A stretch of DNA of 64,000 bases from Maribacter flavus (GCF_008386635.1 NZ_VUOE01000001.1:1973760-2037759); one strand, 5' to 3'; positions 27,972-37,018 are shown, counted from the first letter of the stretch. Notes: generated from the letters alone by a model not told the origin. Translations and numbers: made by a program.

Positions 27972-29741
27972 ATGCAAGGAAAAATCGTAATCTACCACGT
28001 TTTTACGCGACTTTTTGGGAATACCAATACCACCAATAAACCTTGGGGGACCATCGAGGAAAACGGGGTTGGCAAGTTTGAGGATTTTACCGATAAGGCC
28101 TTATCGGAAATCAAAAAGCTTGGCGTCTCCCACATTTGGTATACCGGTGTTCCGCATCACGCCGTAATCAGGGATTATACGGCCTATGGCATTTCCAATG
28201 ACGACCCAAACGTAGTAAAAGGGCGCGCAGGTTCTCCGTATGCCGTAAAGGATTATTACAATGTGGATCCGGATTTGGCCCTGGATCCGGCAAATAGGTT
28301 ACAGGAATTCAAGGAGCTCGTTGATAGGACCCATGCCCATGGTATGAAGGTCATTATGGATATCGTGCCCAATCACGTAGCCCGGGATTATCAAGGTATC
28401 TCCAATCCCAATGGCGTACGCAGTTTTGGTGCCGATGACGATACCGATCACGAGTATTTGAAGAACAACAATTTTTACTATATACCGGGCGCCCATTTTG
28501 AAGTGCCGGATTGGAAGGATGGCTATAAACCCTTAGGCGGTGAACTGCATAGATCCATTGGAACGCTCAAGGAGAATCCGGCCAAATGGACAGGGAACGG
28601 TTCCAGAAGCCCTAAACCGGATATGAACGACTGGTATGAAACAGTCCGCGTAAATTATGGTGTAAGACCCGATGGAGGTTTGGATTTTGACCTCTTGCCA
28701 TATGATTTTGGGGAGAAGGATTATACCCAACATTTCCGGTTTTGGCAGCATAGGGACGTGCCTGATTCCTGGATAAAATTTAGGGACATTGCCCTGTATT
28801 GGATGGATTTTGGATTGGATGGCTTCCGATACGACATGGCCGAAATGGTACCCGTGGAATTTTGGAGCTTTATGAATTCCTACATCAAGATGCGGAACGA
28901 GGATGCTTTCTTAATGGCCGAGGTCTATAACCCAGATCTCTACAGGACCTTTATCCATAAAGGGAAAATGGATTATTTGTACGATAAGGTCGATTTTTAT
29001 GACGGCCTCAAACATATCATGAAAGGCTATGGTTGGTCCGATCATATCCCGGTAGTGCAGAATAATCTGAAGGATATAGAACACCACATGCTCCATTTCT
29101 TGGAAAACCACGACGAACAGCGTATTGCGAGTCCGAAATTTGTGGGAAAGGCCGAAATAGCAAAACCGGCCATGGTGGTTTCCGCCACCATCAGTACTTC
29201 CCCCACCATGATCTATTTCGGACAGGAAGTGGGAGAACCTGCCGCTGAAAATCCCGGGTTTGGAAGCGCTTCCAGAACTTCCATTTTTGATTATGTGGGC
29301 GTGCCACATCATCAGCGATGGTTGAACAATAAAAAATTTGACGGGGGTCAATTGACCCAACAGGAGCGGGAATTGCGTGATTTTTATAAGAGGTTGTTGA
29401 ATTTCACCTTGGAAAGCGAAGCCCTAATGGGAAAATATAGGGAAATTCATTTTTACAACAAGGAGCGTACAAAAGGTTATAACCATAGGGTGCTTTCGTA
29501 CGTGCGATGGTCCAAAAATCAAAAATTGATCATCATCGTTAATTTTGATGTGACAGATTCCTTTTCCTTCGATTTAAAAGTTCCGCCCGAGATTTTGCAA
29601 TCATGGGGGTTCGATAAAGCTGCGTACAAGTTAAGGGATACACTGTACGAAAAAACAAATACCTTGAAAATCATAAATAATGAAGGGCATATAGATGTGC
29701 ATCTGGGCCCATTGGAATCCTTTATTTTTGAAGTTGTATAA
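27972..29741 (+). CDS. Cytoplasmic GH13 alpha-amylase-family enzyme
   Basis: This 589-residue protein has no signal peptide. It is a GH13 (beta/alpha)8 barrel with conserved regions in order: DIVPNHV (region I), DGFRYDMAE with nucleophile D288 (II), AEVYNPD with acid E317 (III), and FLENHDEQR with D381 (IV). A C-terminal beta domain follows. Cytoplasmic location next to a maltose-type phosphorylase suggests it trims imported maltodextrins to maltose for phosphorolysis. The exact subfamily and whether it hydrolyses or transfers cannot be told. Note the unusual run of Gly/Pro-rich residues after region I (SNPNGVRSFGADDDTDHEY), seen in several Bacteroidota homologues. Confidence 0.92.
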   Translation: MQGKIVIYHVFTRLFGNTNTTNKPWGTIEENGVGKFEDFTDKALSEIKKLGVSHIWYTGVPHHAVIRDYTAYGISNDDPNVVKGRAGSPYAVKDYYNVDPDLALDPANRLQEFKELVDRTHAHGMKVIMDIVPNHVARDYQGISNPNGVRSFGADDDTDHEYLKNNNFYYIPGAHFEVPDWKDGYKPLGGELHRSIGTLKENPAKWTGNGSRSPKPDMNDWYETVRVNYGVRPDGGLDFDLLPYDFGEKDYTQHFRFWQHRDVPDSWIKFRDIALYWMDFGLDGFRYDMAEMVPVEFWSFMNSYIKMRNEDAFLMAEVYNPDLYRTFIHKGKMDYLYDKVDFYDGLKHIMKGYGWSDHIPVVQNNLKDIEHHMLHFLENHDEQRIASPKFVGKAEIAKPAMVVSATISTSPTMIYFGQEVGEPAAENPGFGSASRTSIFDYVGVPHHQRWLNNKKFDGGQLTQQERELRDFYKRLLNFTLESEALMGKYREIHFYNKERTKGYNHRVLSYVRWSKNQKLIIIVNFDVTDSFSFDLKVPPEILQSWGFDKAAYKLRDTLYEKTNTLKIINNEGHIDVHLGPLESFIFEVV

Positions 29742-29782
29742 ATATGTGATCAATCCTCCTGATATCTATCGACAGGGTTACT

Positions 29783-29790
29783 TATATTTG
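29783..29790 (+). promoter_or_regulatory. Predicted -7 promoter box of the glycerophosphodiesterase gene
   Basis: TATATTTG matches TAnnTTTG and lies 30 bases before ATG 29821. No -33 TTG at 17-23 bases was found. It suggests that the following genes form a transcription unit separate from the maltose operon. Confidence 0.45.
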
Positions 29791-29820
29791 ACTGATAAAA
29801 ACGAAATTTATATAGCACAA

Positions 29821-30564
29821 ATGAAAAGAGTATTTTTAACCTTGGTATTTGGGATACTACTATCTTCCTGCAATATGAATCAACCTTTGGTAATAGGACA
29901 TAGGGGTGCCATGGGGCATGAGACCGAAAATACCTTGGCTTCCGTTCAGAAAGCCATAGATTTGGGCGTTGATATGATAGAAATCGATGTGTTCAAGATA
30001 CAGAGCGGGGAAATCGTTGTTTTCCATGACGAAACGGTGGACAGATTGACAAACGGCCCTGGAAAGATTGAGGAATACAACATTTTCGATCTAAGCAGAT
30101 TAATAGTAAATGGGGGACATAAAATACCCATGTTACAGGATGTCCTCAAATTGATAGACAATAAGGTGGCCTTGAACATCGAATTAAAAGGGGATGATAC
30201 AGCCGATAAGGTCAACCATATCATGAACTATTACATTGAGAAACAAGGATGGTCGCCCGAAAATTTTATCATTTCCAGTTTCAAATGGGACGAGTTACGG
30301 GAAATGCGAAAATTGAACCCCAGTGTACAGTTAGCGGTGTTGACCGAGGAAAACCCGGTGGACGCCATTCCCGTGGCAAAGGAGCTGAACGCGGTTGCCA
30401 TAAACCCCTATTTTAAAAACCTGGATTTGGAAATCGCAAACCAGATCAGGGAAGCCGGACTCAAAATTTACGTATGGACCGTCAATGAGGATTTTGATAT
30501 TGACGCCATGAAGCGTATTGGAGTCGACGGAATCATTACCAATTATCCGGAAAGAATCCACTAA
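29821..30564 (+). CDS. Glycerophosphodiester phosphodiesterase lipoprotein
   Basis: This 247-residue protein has a lipoprotein signal ending GILLSSC. It carries the GDPD-family motifs: catalytic GHRGAMGHETENT, metal-ligand EIDV, FHDETVDRLTNGPG, and the C-terminal WTVNE and GVDGIITNYPE. It cleaves glycerophosphodiesters to glycerol 3-phosphate and an alcohol in the periplasm. A reading frame beginning at 29695 lies within the GH13 gene and is not the start; ATG 29821 gives the lipoprotein signal. The stop TAA overlaps the next gene's ATG by one base (TAATG), so the two are translationally coupled. Confidence 0.92.
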   Translation: MKRVFLTLVFGILLSSCNMNQPLVIGHRGAMGHETENTLASVQKAIDLGVDMIEIDVFKIQSGEIVVFHDETVDRLTNGPGKIEEYNIFDLSRLIVNGGHKIPMLQDVLKLIDNKVALNIELKGDDTADKVNHIMNYYIEKQGWSPENFIISSFKWDELREMRKLNPSVQLAVLTEENPVDAIPVAKELNAVAINPYFKNLDLEIANQIREAGLKIYVWTVNEDFDIDAMKRIGVDGIITNYPERIH

Positions 30565-31835
30565 TGTTCGATGTGGTCATAGTTGGGGGCGGGGCGGCCG
30601 GTTTTTTTGCGGCCATCCATATCGCTGAAGCTAGGCCCAACGTAAAGATAGCCATCCTGGAACGCGGCAAACAGGTGTTGACCAAGGTAAAGGTTTCGGG
30701 CGGTGGAAGATGTAACGTTACCCATGCCGAGTTCAATCCCGCTGACCTTGCGTCCAATTATCCAAGAGGGGAAAAGGAATTGTTAGGTCCTTTTCACAGT
30801 TTTGCCACAGGCGATACCATCGGGTTTTTTGAAAAAAGGGGTATCCCCTTAAAAATTGAGGAGGATGGTAGAATGTTTCCAACAACCGACTCCTCACAGA
30901 CCATTATCGATTGTTTTACCTCCGAAGCGGAAAGATTGGGCGTGAAAATTTTTAGGGTTTGTACCGTTACGGGATTTGAAAATATTACTTCCGCAAAAGG
31001 GGATTACTGGCAAATTAACACAACAAAAAAAACGTATAAGTGCAAAAAACTGTTGGTAAGTACGGGCAGTAATCCCAAAATTTGGGATTTGTTGCAAGGG
31101 TTGGGCCACACAATCGTGAGTCCAGTTCCTTCCTTGTTTACGTTTAACATACAGGACGAACGCATCAAAAATATTCCGGGAATAAGTACGCACGCCGAAG
31201 TTGCCGTTTTGGACAAAATTAAATCTAGGAGGAATACAAATAGCGCATCCCAAAGCGAAATCCTTTCTTCGGAAGGACCCTTATTGATTACCCACTGGGG
31301 CATGAGCGGTCCGGCAATTTTGAAACTGTCCGCTTGGGGGGCGCAAATTTTGGATTCCTATAAATACGAGTTCAAAATTAGGGTTAATTGGGTGCCGGAA
31401 TACCATCCGGCCGGACTCTTGGAATTGTTCTTGAAGGTGAAGCAGGTAGAAAAAAAGACCGTGCTACGGACCAAGGTCTTGGATATTCCTAAAAGACTCT
31501 GGGCCAATTTGGTGAGGGCTTCCGGTATCGATGACACTGTTACATGGCCAGACGTCACCAAGGCCCAATTACAGGAATTAACAACTCAATTGACGCAAGG
31601 TCTTTTTTTCGTGAACGGGAAAAGTACCTTTAAGGAGGAATTTGTGACCGCCGGTGGCGTGGACTTAAAGGAGGTAAATTTTAAGACCTTTGAAAGCAAA
31701 GTCCTCTCCAATATGTACTTTGCGGGGGAAGTTTTGAATATTGATGCGATTACGGGCGGCTTTAATTTTCAAAATGCCTGGACGGGCGGATTTTTGGCCG
31801 CCCAAGGAATCGTAAATAGCTTTGATAACACCTAG
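30564..31835 (+). CDS. BaiN/RdsA (HI0933)-family NAD(P)/FAD-dependent oxidoreductase
   Basis: This 423-residue flavoprotein has an N-terminal dinucleotide-binding GGGAAGFFAA (residues 8-17), the family motif KVSGGGRCNVTH, and the C-terminal signature FAGEVLNIDAITGGFNFQ, where the FAD site closes. The family is widespread, and only some members have known roles, for example in bile-acid or other enoate reduction, so the substrate here is unknown. It is cytoplasmic, with no signal peptide or membrane span. It is translationally coupled to the diesterase gene upstream, and the DUF1697 gene follows after four bases. Confidence 0.88.
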   Translation: MFDVVIVGGGAAGFFAAIHIAEARPNVKIAILERGKQVLTKVKVSGGGRCNVTHAEFNPADLASNYPRGEKELLGPFHSFATGDTIGFFEKRGIPLKIEEDGRMFPTTDSSQTIIDCFTSEAERLGVKIFRVCTVTGFENITSAKGDYWQINTTKKTYKCKKLLVSTGSNPKIWDLLQGLGHTIVSPVPSLFTFNIQDERIKNIPGISTHAEVAVLDKIKSRRNTNSASQSEILSSEGPLLITHWGMSGPAILKLSAWGAQILDSYKYEFKIRVNWVPEYHPAGLLELFLKVKQVEKKTVLRTKVLDIPKRLWANLVRASGIDDTVTWPDVTKAQLQELTTQLTQGLFFVNGKSTFKEEFVTAGGVDLKEVNFKTFESKVLSNMYFAGEVLNIDAITGGFNFQNAWTGGFLAAQGIVNSFDNT

Positions 31836-31839
31836 ATAC

Positions 31840-32385
31840 ATGCCCAAGCAAATCGCCTTTTTAAGGGGAATCAACGTGAGCGGACAAAAGAAAGTGTCCA
31901 TGGCAGAATTGAGTTCGCTCTTGACCAACAATGGGTTTAAGGGCGTTAGTACGTATATACAAAGTGGCAACATTATTTTTGAGGAAGCCCATGTTTCGGT
32001 TTCAGAAACAAAAGTTACTTTGGAAGAAACCATTAAGGCCCATTTTGGTTTTGAGGTACCCGTTTTAGTGAAGTCCCTACCCGATTTGCAAAAGATCATC
32101 CGCAATAATCCCTTTTCAAAAAAGGAGGATTTGGAGTCCAACAGGGTTTACTTTGTTATGCTTTTCGGGTCTCCGGAAAAGGAAAAATTGGCCTCTTTCA
32201 AGGAAGAAATCTATCCGAACGAATCATGGGAGCTAGTGGAAGATTGCCTCTATTTATGCTGCAAAAATGGATATGGCAATGCCAAATTGAACAACAATCT
32301 TGTGGAACGAAAATTAAACGTTCAGGCGACCACCAGAAACTACCGTACGATGATGAGGTTAATCGAAATGGGCGAAATTAGTTAA
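31840..32385 (+). CDS. DUF1697 family protein
   Basis: This 181-residue cytoplasmic protein has the DUF1697 hallmark N-terminus (IAFLRGINVSGQKKVSM), then TYIQSGNIIFE and the C-terminal TTRNYRTMMRL. The molecular function of this common family is not known. ATG 31840 lies four bases after the previous stop. The alternative TTG at 31822 would overlap that gene and add residues unlike the family. It converges with the tspO-like gene and overlaps it by 8 bases. Confidence 0.85.
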   Translation: MPKQIAFLRGINVSGQKKVSMAELSSLLTNNGFKGVSTYIQSGNIIFEEAHVSVSETKVTLEETIKAHFGFEVPVLVKSLPDLQKIIRNNPFSKKEDLESNRVYFVMLFGSPEKEKLASFKEEIYPNESWELVEDCLYLCCKNGYGNAKLNNNLVERKLNVQATTRNYRTMMRLIEMGEIS

Positions 32386-32866
32386 GTTCCCAGATTTTGT
32401 AGTTTAAAATAGTCGCAAAGCAGACCCATGCCAAATACGGTAGCAAGAGAAGGGCCGCTACCTTGCTCACCAGCCTAAACCATTTTATGGTAAATACTAT
32501 CATGACCAGTAGCGTCAAGATGACCAATAAGGCCCAAAAAGGCGATTGCAGCCCAAAAAATACAATGCTCCAAAGGGCATTCAATAGAAGCTGAAAACCA
32601 AAATGATAAAGGGCAGTCTTTACCCATTTATGATGGAAACCCTTGGCCCATACCCAACCTGCAGAAATGCCCATTAGGATATACAGTGTAGTCCAAACAG
32701 GGGCGAACAACCAATTAGGGGGATTAAAACCGGGCTTGTTCAACGTAAGGTACCAATCGTTCACGGAACTTTGGGTAACCACACTGGATACGAACCCAAT
32801 AATGAGACACACGGTAACACTTATAAAAACGAATGGGAGTCTTTTTCTAAGTAGGGCTGTGTTCAT
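32378..32866 (-). CDS. TspO/MBR-family integral membrane protein
   Basis: This 162-residue protein has five predicted membrane helices. The family signatures are KPGFNPPNWLFAPVWTTLY in the first loop and second helix, NALWSIVFFGL in helix 3-4, and PYLAWVCFATILNYKIWELN at the C-terminus. TspO proteins bind tetrapyrroles and affect porphyrin or stress responses in bacteria. The length is typical. It is divergent from the mevalonate decarboxylase gene, with a 67-base gap. Confidence 0.92.
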   Translation of the reverse strand: MNTALLRKRLPFVFISVTVCLIIGFVSSVVTQSSVNDWYLTLNKPGFNPPNWLFAPVWTTLYILMGISAGWVWAKGFHHKWVKTALYHFGFQLLLNALWSIVFFGLQSPFWALLVILTLLVMIVFTIKWFRLVSKVAALLLLPYLAWVCFATILNYKIWELN

Positions 32867-32908
32867 GCCCTAAAATAATCATTTATTTTTATTGCTCCTC
32901 CTAAAAAC

Positions 32909-32916
32909 TATCTTTG
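32909..32916 (+). promoter_or_regulatory. Predicted -7 promoter box of mvaD
   Basis: TATCTTTG matches TAnnTTTG and sits 17 bases before ATG 32934. It supports 32934 as the start, because an earlier in-frame TTG (32892) would lie upstream of the promoter. The nearest TTG (32892-32894) is only 14 bases upstream, so the -33 element is weak. Confidence 0.5.
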
Positions 32917-32933
32917 CGGAAATAGTTGGCTTC

Positions 32934-34019
32934 ATGACAGAAAAAGATTTTATTCCTTCAAATCCCAAGGTTTTAATCGCAACGGGAAAAGTCGCTTATA
33001 AATCTCCCAGTAACATTGCCTTGGTGAAATATTGGGGGAAAAGGGAAGGACAGATTCCTGCAAATCCTTCCATCAGCTTTACCTTGAGTGCCTGTGCCAC
33101 AACCACTAAAATCCAATTTAAAAAACTGGATGGTCCTTCTCCTGGATTCGCTTTTGATTTTTTATTCGAGGGAAGCCCTAAGCCTAGTTTCAGACCAAAA
33201 ATCGAGACTTTCTTCAAACGTATAAGCTCCTATTGTCCATTTTTAAAGGAGTATCACTTCACCATAGAAACCTCCAATTCGTTTCCCCACAGCAGTGGCA
33301 TCGCTTCATCGGCAAGTGGTATGTCGGCTTTGGCCCTCTGTCTCATGGAAATCGAACGAATGCTTTACCCTGGAATGGATGATGATTTCTTCATAAAAAA
33401 GGCCTCTTTTCTGGCGCGTTTGGGTTCTGGGAGTGCCTGTAGAAGTTTGGAAGGACCCTTGGTAACCTGGGGTGTCCATGAGGAAATTCTAGACAGTACG
33501 GATTTATACGGAATTCCCTATAAAGAGGAGGTACACCCTATTTTCAAAAACTATCACGATACCATTCTTTTAGTGGACAAAGGACAAAAACAGGTAAGTA
33601 GTACTGTGGGGCACGATTTGGTCAAGGGGCATCCATTTGCCGAGCAACGCTTTCAGCAGGCACATAGGAATTTAGGCCGATTAAAACCGATTTTAAAATC
33701 CGGCAGCTTGGAAGAATTTATACAGGTTGTTGAAAGTGAGGCGTTGACCTTGCACGCCATTATGATGACAGGAGACCCTTATTTTGTCTTGATGAAACCT
33801 AATACACTGGAAATTATCAATAGAATTTGGGCGTTTAGGGAGGAATCCGGATCACATGTTTGCTTCACTTTGGACGCAGGTGCAAATGTTCATGTGCTTT
33901 ATCCTGAAACTGAAAAGGAAAAAGTAAATCAATTTATTGTGAATGAGTTGGTTGCATACTGCGAAAACCAGCAGTATATTTGTGATCGAATTGGGCAGGG
34001 TGCGGTAAAATTAAATTAA
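32934..34019 (+). CDS. mvaD: Diphosphomevalonate decarboxylase
   Basis: This protein of about 361 residues is a GHMP-superfamily member. Its diphosphomevalonate-decarboxylase motifs are SPSNIALVKYWGKR at the N-terminus, the phosphate loop FPHSSGIASSASG, and GSGSACRSLEGPLVTWG. It converts mevalonate 5-diphosphate with ATP to isopentenyl diphosphate, the last step of the mevalonate route. It is cytoplasmic. The mevalonate kinase and a prenyltransferase gene follow in the same direction, a grouping that makes biochemical sense. Confidence 0.93.
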   Translation: MTEKDFIPSNPKVLIATGKVAYKSPSNIALVKYWGKREGQIPANPSISFTLSACATTTKIQFKKLDGPSPGFAFDFLFEGSPKPSFRPKIETFFKRISSYCPFLKEYHFTIETSNSFPHSSGIASSASGMSALALCLMEIERMLYPGMDDDFFIKKASFLARLGSGSACRSLEGPLVTWGVHEEILDSTDLYGIPYKEEVHPIFKNYHDTILLVDKGQKQVSSTVGHDLVKGHPFAEQRFQQAHRNLGRLKPILKSGSLEEFIQVVESEALTLHAIMMTGDPYFVLMKPNTLEIINRIWAFREESGSHVCFTLDAGANVHVLYPETEKEKVNQFIVNELVAYCENQQYICDRIGQGAVKLN

Positions 34020-34163
34020 TTGCTACACTTCTAATTCAATTCAAGCGTTATTGAAGTAGGATTTTAAGCATTTGAAATAATATTTTTGATGTTATAGCAC
34101 CTAAGTTGCAAATTAGTTGTCTATATTTAAATTGTCTTAGGCGTTGCCGGTTTACTTAAACAA

Positions 34164-35099
34164 ATGAAGGGACCATTATTTTATTCAAAGATTCTTCTTT
34201 TTGGGGAGTATGGTATCATCAAGGATTCCAAAGGACTTTCCATTCCGTATAATTTTTTTAAAGGTGCTTTGAAAACCAATAATGATTCTGAAAAGGCGAA
34301 AAAGTCCAATCAGGCGTTGCGTGAATTTGCGTCCTATTTAAAGGAATTATCGATAACGGAACCAAATTTGGTGTCCTTTGATTTTAGTGCGATGGATACC
34401 GATATTGAGGAAGGCATGTATTTTGACAGTTCCATCCCGCAAGGGTACGGAGTAGGTAGCAGTGGTGCCTTGGTCGCGGCTATTTACGATAAATATGCAA
34501 AGGACAAGATTACCGTATTGGAGAACCTGACCAGGGAAAAGCTTTTATCTTTAAAGCTCATTTTTGGTAAAATGGAATCCTTTTTCCACGGTAAGTCATC
34601 TGGTCTGGACCCCTTGAACAGTTATTTAAGTTTGCCTATACTTATCAATTCCCAAGATAATATTGAATCTACCAGTATCCCCTCCCAAAATTTGGAAGGT
34701 AAGGGAGCCGTATTTTTATTGGACAGTGGATCTATTGGTGAAACGGCACCAATGGTTCAAATCTTTATGGAACAAATGAAGAATGAAGGCTTTAGGAATA
34801 TGCTTAAAGACCAATTTATTAAGCATACCGATGCCTGTGTGGAGGATTTTGTGAACGGTAACATTAAATCACTTTTCTGGAACTTGAAAAAGCTTTCCCA
34901 TGTGGTATTGGATAATTTTAAACCAATGATTCCCGCCAAATTTCATGACCTTTGGAAACAAGGAATCGAGACCAATGACTACTATCTAAAACTATGTGGC
35001 TCTGGAGGCGGTGGTTATTTTCTTGGATTTACAGAGGATTTTGAAAAAGCACAGGAGGCCCTAAAGGATTACAAATTAGAGGTGGTCTACAACTTCTAG
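34164..35099 (+). CDS. mvk: Mevalonate-kinase-type GHMP kinase
   Basis: This 311-residue GHMP kinase has KILLFGEYGII at the N-terminus, the ATP-binding loop PQGYGVGSSGALVAA, FFHGKSSGLDPLNSY (the HGKPSGxD motif of mevalonate kinases, here KSSGLD) and the third motif CGSGGGGYFLGF. It phosphorylates mevalonate, probably giving mevalonate 5-phosphate. It could also be the phosphomevalonate step, because the two kinases are similar, but HGKSSGLD favours mevalonate kinase. A second kinase of the pathway is not in this window. The gap of 144 bases from mvaD contains a possible -7 box (34081-34088) without a -33 partner. Confidence 0.85.
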   Translation: MKGPLFYSKILLFGEYGIIKDSKGLSIPYNFFKGALKTNNDSEKAKKSNQALREFASYLKELSITEPNLVSFDFSAMDTDIEEGMYFDSSIPQGYGVGSSGALVAAIYDKYAKDKITVLENLTREKLLSLKLIFGKMESFFHGKSSGLDPLNSYLSLPILINSQDNIESTSIPSQNLEGKGAVFLLDSGSIGETAPMVQIFMEQMKNEGFRNMLKDQFIKHTDACVEDFVNGNIKSLFWNLKKLSHVVLDNFKPMIPAKFHDLWKQGIETNDYYLKLCGSGGGGYFLGFTEDFEKAQEALKDYKLEVVYNF

Positions 35100-35117
35100 T
35101 ATATACCCAACATTTTC

Positions 35118-36023
35118 ATGCTTAGTAGAAAAAACAAACTCTTGCTATTAAAAGTATTGAGTCTGTTTTCCGTGGTACGTGGGTATAATCTTTTGATGAT
35201 CATTTTGGCACAGTACCTGGCTTCCATCTATATCCTTTCCCCAAATTTACCCTTGAGACAGGTTGTTTTTGATGTAAATCTATTTGTAATCGTAATCGCT
35301 TCCGCTCTGGTAATCGCCGCAGGCTACATTATCAATAATTTTTACGATGCGGAAAAGGATTTAATCAACAAGCCCCGAAAGACCATGTTGGACCGCTTGG
35401 TGAGCCAGCGATTTAAATTGAGTACCTACTTCATTTTGAATTTTTTGGCTGTTTTTGCGGCCAGTTACGTTTCTTTTCGGGCAGTGCTTTTCTTTTCGGC
35501 CTATATTTTCGGTATATGGTTCTACTCCCACAAAGTGAAGAAAATCCCGTTCTTTGGCAACTTTGTATCGGCTACATTGGCAATCACCCCCTTTTTTGCG
35601 ATTTTTGTGTACTACAAGAATTTTGAAACCGTCATTTTTGTGCATGCGATGTTTCTCTTTTTGTTGATATTGGCGAGGGAATTGATCAAGGATTTGGAAA
35701 ATATTTCTGGGGATGTCGCCCAAAATTACCGAACCATACCCATTATTTATGGGGTCAACGTATCCAAATTCCTGATAGCGATACTGATGTTATTGACCCT
35801 GATACCTGCCTTATTGCTGATTTTTAAGTTCGATGTTGGGTATATGAACTATTATTTTGCCGGATGTATCCTTCTTTTTATACTCTTTTTAGGCATCCTC
35901 TTTAAATCAAGCACCCGAAAGCATTTTTTGTGGTTGCACAACATCCTGAAACTGGTCATTGTGGTGGGCGTTTTTAGTATTCTCTTGATCGATGTAGACC
36001 TGGTTTTAAATCGCATTCTTTAA
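35118..36023 (+). CDS. UbiA-family prenyltransferase, probably geranylgeranylglycerol-phosphate type
   Basis: This 301-residue membrane protein has about eight or nine helices. The prenyl-diphosphate-binding site is an Asp-rich NNFYDAEKDLINKP (about residues 75-88). A second conserved segment is ARELIKDLENISGD (about residues 187-200). Bacteroidota proteins of this form beside mevalonate genes are usually annotated as geranylgeranylglycerol-phosphate geranylgeranyltransferase, an archaeal-type ether-lipid enzyme. Menaquinone or heme-O side-chain transfer cannot be excluded from sequence alone. It begins 18 bases after the kinase gene, so it is in the same operon. Confidence 0.82.
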   Translation: MLSRKNKLLLLKVLSLFSVVRGYNLLMIILAQYLASIYILSPNLPLRQVVFDVNLFVIVIASALVIAAGYIINNFYDAEKDLINKPRKTMLDRLVSQRFKLSTYFILNFLAVFAASYVSFRAVLFFSAYIFGIWFYSHKVKKIPFFGNFVSATLAITPFFAIFVYYKNFETVIFVHAMFLFLLILARELIKDLENISGDVAQNYRTIPIIYGVNVSKFLIAILMLLTLIPALLLIFKFDVGYMNYYFAGCILLFILFLGILFKSSTRKHFLWLHNILKLVIVVGVFSILLIDVDLVLNRIL

Positions 36024-36152
36024 TCCTTAGTATTGGATGTTTTCATTTTCTTCAATATATAGAAGTACTTATTTAATATAATATTTGATACGTTCAGGAA
36101 TTAGTGTACGCATTGGCTCGCCTTTCTTACCTTTGTCCAAAATAAAACCGTT

Positions 36153-36995
36153 ATGAGTAGGGGAGAGTCAAACAAAGGGGATAAAGCATCGGGAAGACAA
36201 GGGGGGACTTTTAGGAAAAAAAGTTACGCTAGGGGCAATGCGCCTATCAAGAAAAACACCGCTCCAAAACAGGTAAGCGACCCCAACTCCATCCGCCTGA
36301 ACAAATATGTAGCCAATTCCGGGGTCTGTTCCAGAAGGGATGCGGATATCTATATTTCTGCGGGAAATGTTACCGTAAACGGGAAACCCGTTACCGAAAT
36401 GGGCTACAAAGTGAAACTTTCTGATGAAGTTAGGTTTGACGGACAGTTGTTGAATCCCGTAAAAAAGGAATACGTGCTTTTGAACAAACCGAAGGATTTC
36501 TCCACAACCATTCGCGACGAAAAGGGCAAACGTCATGTTTCCGGATTGATATCCAGTGCATCAAAATCAAAACTACTCCCAGTTGACAAAATGGACAAGG
36601 AAGATACCGGACTTCTTCTTTTTACCAACGACGGAGATTTGACCAAACGCCTTAAAAGTCCTATCAACGGATTGCGAAAAATTTATCATGTGGTATTGGA
36701 CAAAGATCTTAGAAACGCAGACCTGGTAAAGATCCAGGAAGGCGTGGTGGTGAATGAGAAGGTCGTCAAAGTACAGGATATCAGTTTTATAGACGATGCC
36801 CCAAAAAGGGAAGTGGGCATAGAGATTTATAGTTCCAGAAATAAAATTGTAAACAGACTTTTTGAGCAATTGGGGTATACCATCGCAAGAATGGATCGTG
36901 TGGTGTATGGAGGTCTCACAAAAAAGGATTTGCCCAGAGGTCATTGGAGATACTTGACCGAGCAGGAGGTCATTAATTTTAAGATGATAAAATGA
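36153..36995 (+). CDS. RsuA/RluB-family pseudouridine synthase
   Basis: The protein has 280 residues. A basic, disordered N-terminus (about 1-45) precedes an S4 RNA-binding domain (IRLNKYVANSGVCSRRDAD, about 47-66) and the synthase domain. The usual active-site motif of this subgroup is GRLDxxTxGLLL. Here it reads VDKMDKEDTGLLLFTNDGDL, keeping the aspartate but replacing Gly-Arg with Asp-Lys. The C-terminal RMDRVVYGGL and LPRGHWRYL are standard. It modifies uridines in rRNA, probably 23S. The gap of 129 bases to the prenyltransferase gene suggests its own promoter. Confidence 0.9.
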   Translation: MSRGESNKGDKASGRQGGTFRKKSYARGNAPIKKNTAPKQVSDPNSIRLNKYVANSGVCSRRDADIYISAGNVTVNGKPVTEMGYKVKLSDEVRFDGQLLNPVKKEYVLLNKPKDFSTTIRDEKGKRHVSGLISSASKSKLLPVDKMDKEDTGLLLFTNDGDLTKRLKSPINGLRKIYHVVLDKDLRNADLVKIQEGVVVNEKVVKVQDISFIDDAPKREVGIEIYSSRNKIVNRLFEQLGYTIARMDRVVYGGLTKKDLPRGHWRYLTEQEVINFKMIK

Positions 36996-37018
36996 ATGTA
37001 GCCCATGCCTAAGTTTCT

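Noticed and set aside
29695..29820. Longer start for the glycerophosphodiesterase
   Set aside because: It overlaps the GH13 coding end and places 42 residues before a perfect lipoprotein signal that begins at 29821.
32892..32933. Upstream extension of mvaD from a TTG codon
   Set aside because: The added residues are hydrophobic and unlike the family, and a TAnnTTTG box lies between this TTG and ATG 32934.
34081..34088. TATTTTTG as promoter of the mevalonate kinase gene
   Set aside because: The nearest upstream TTG is 27 bases away, outside the usual spacing, and the gene may simply be read from mvaD.
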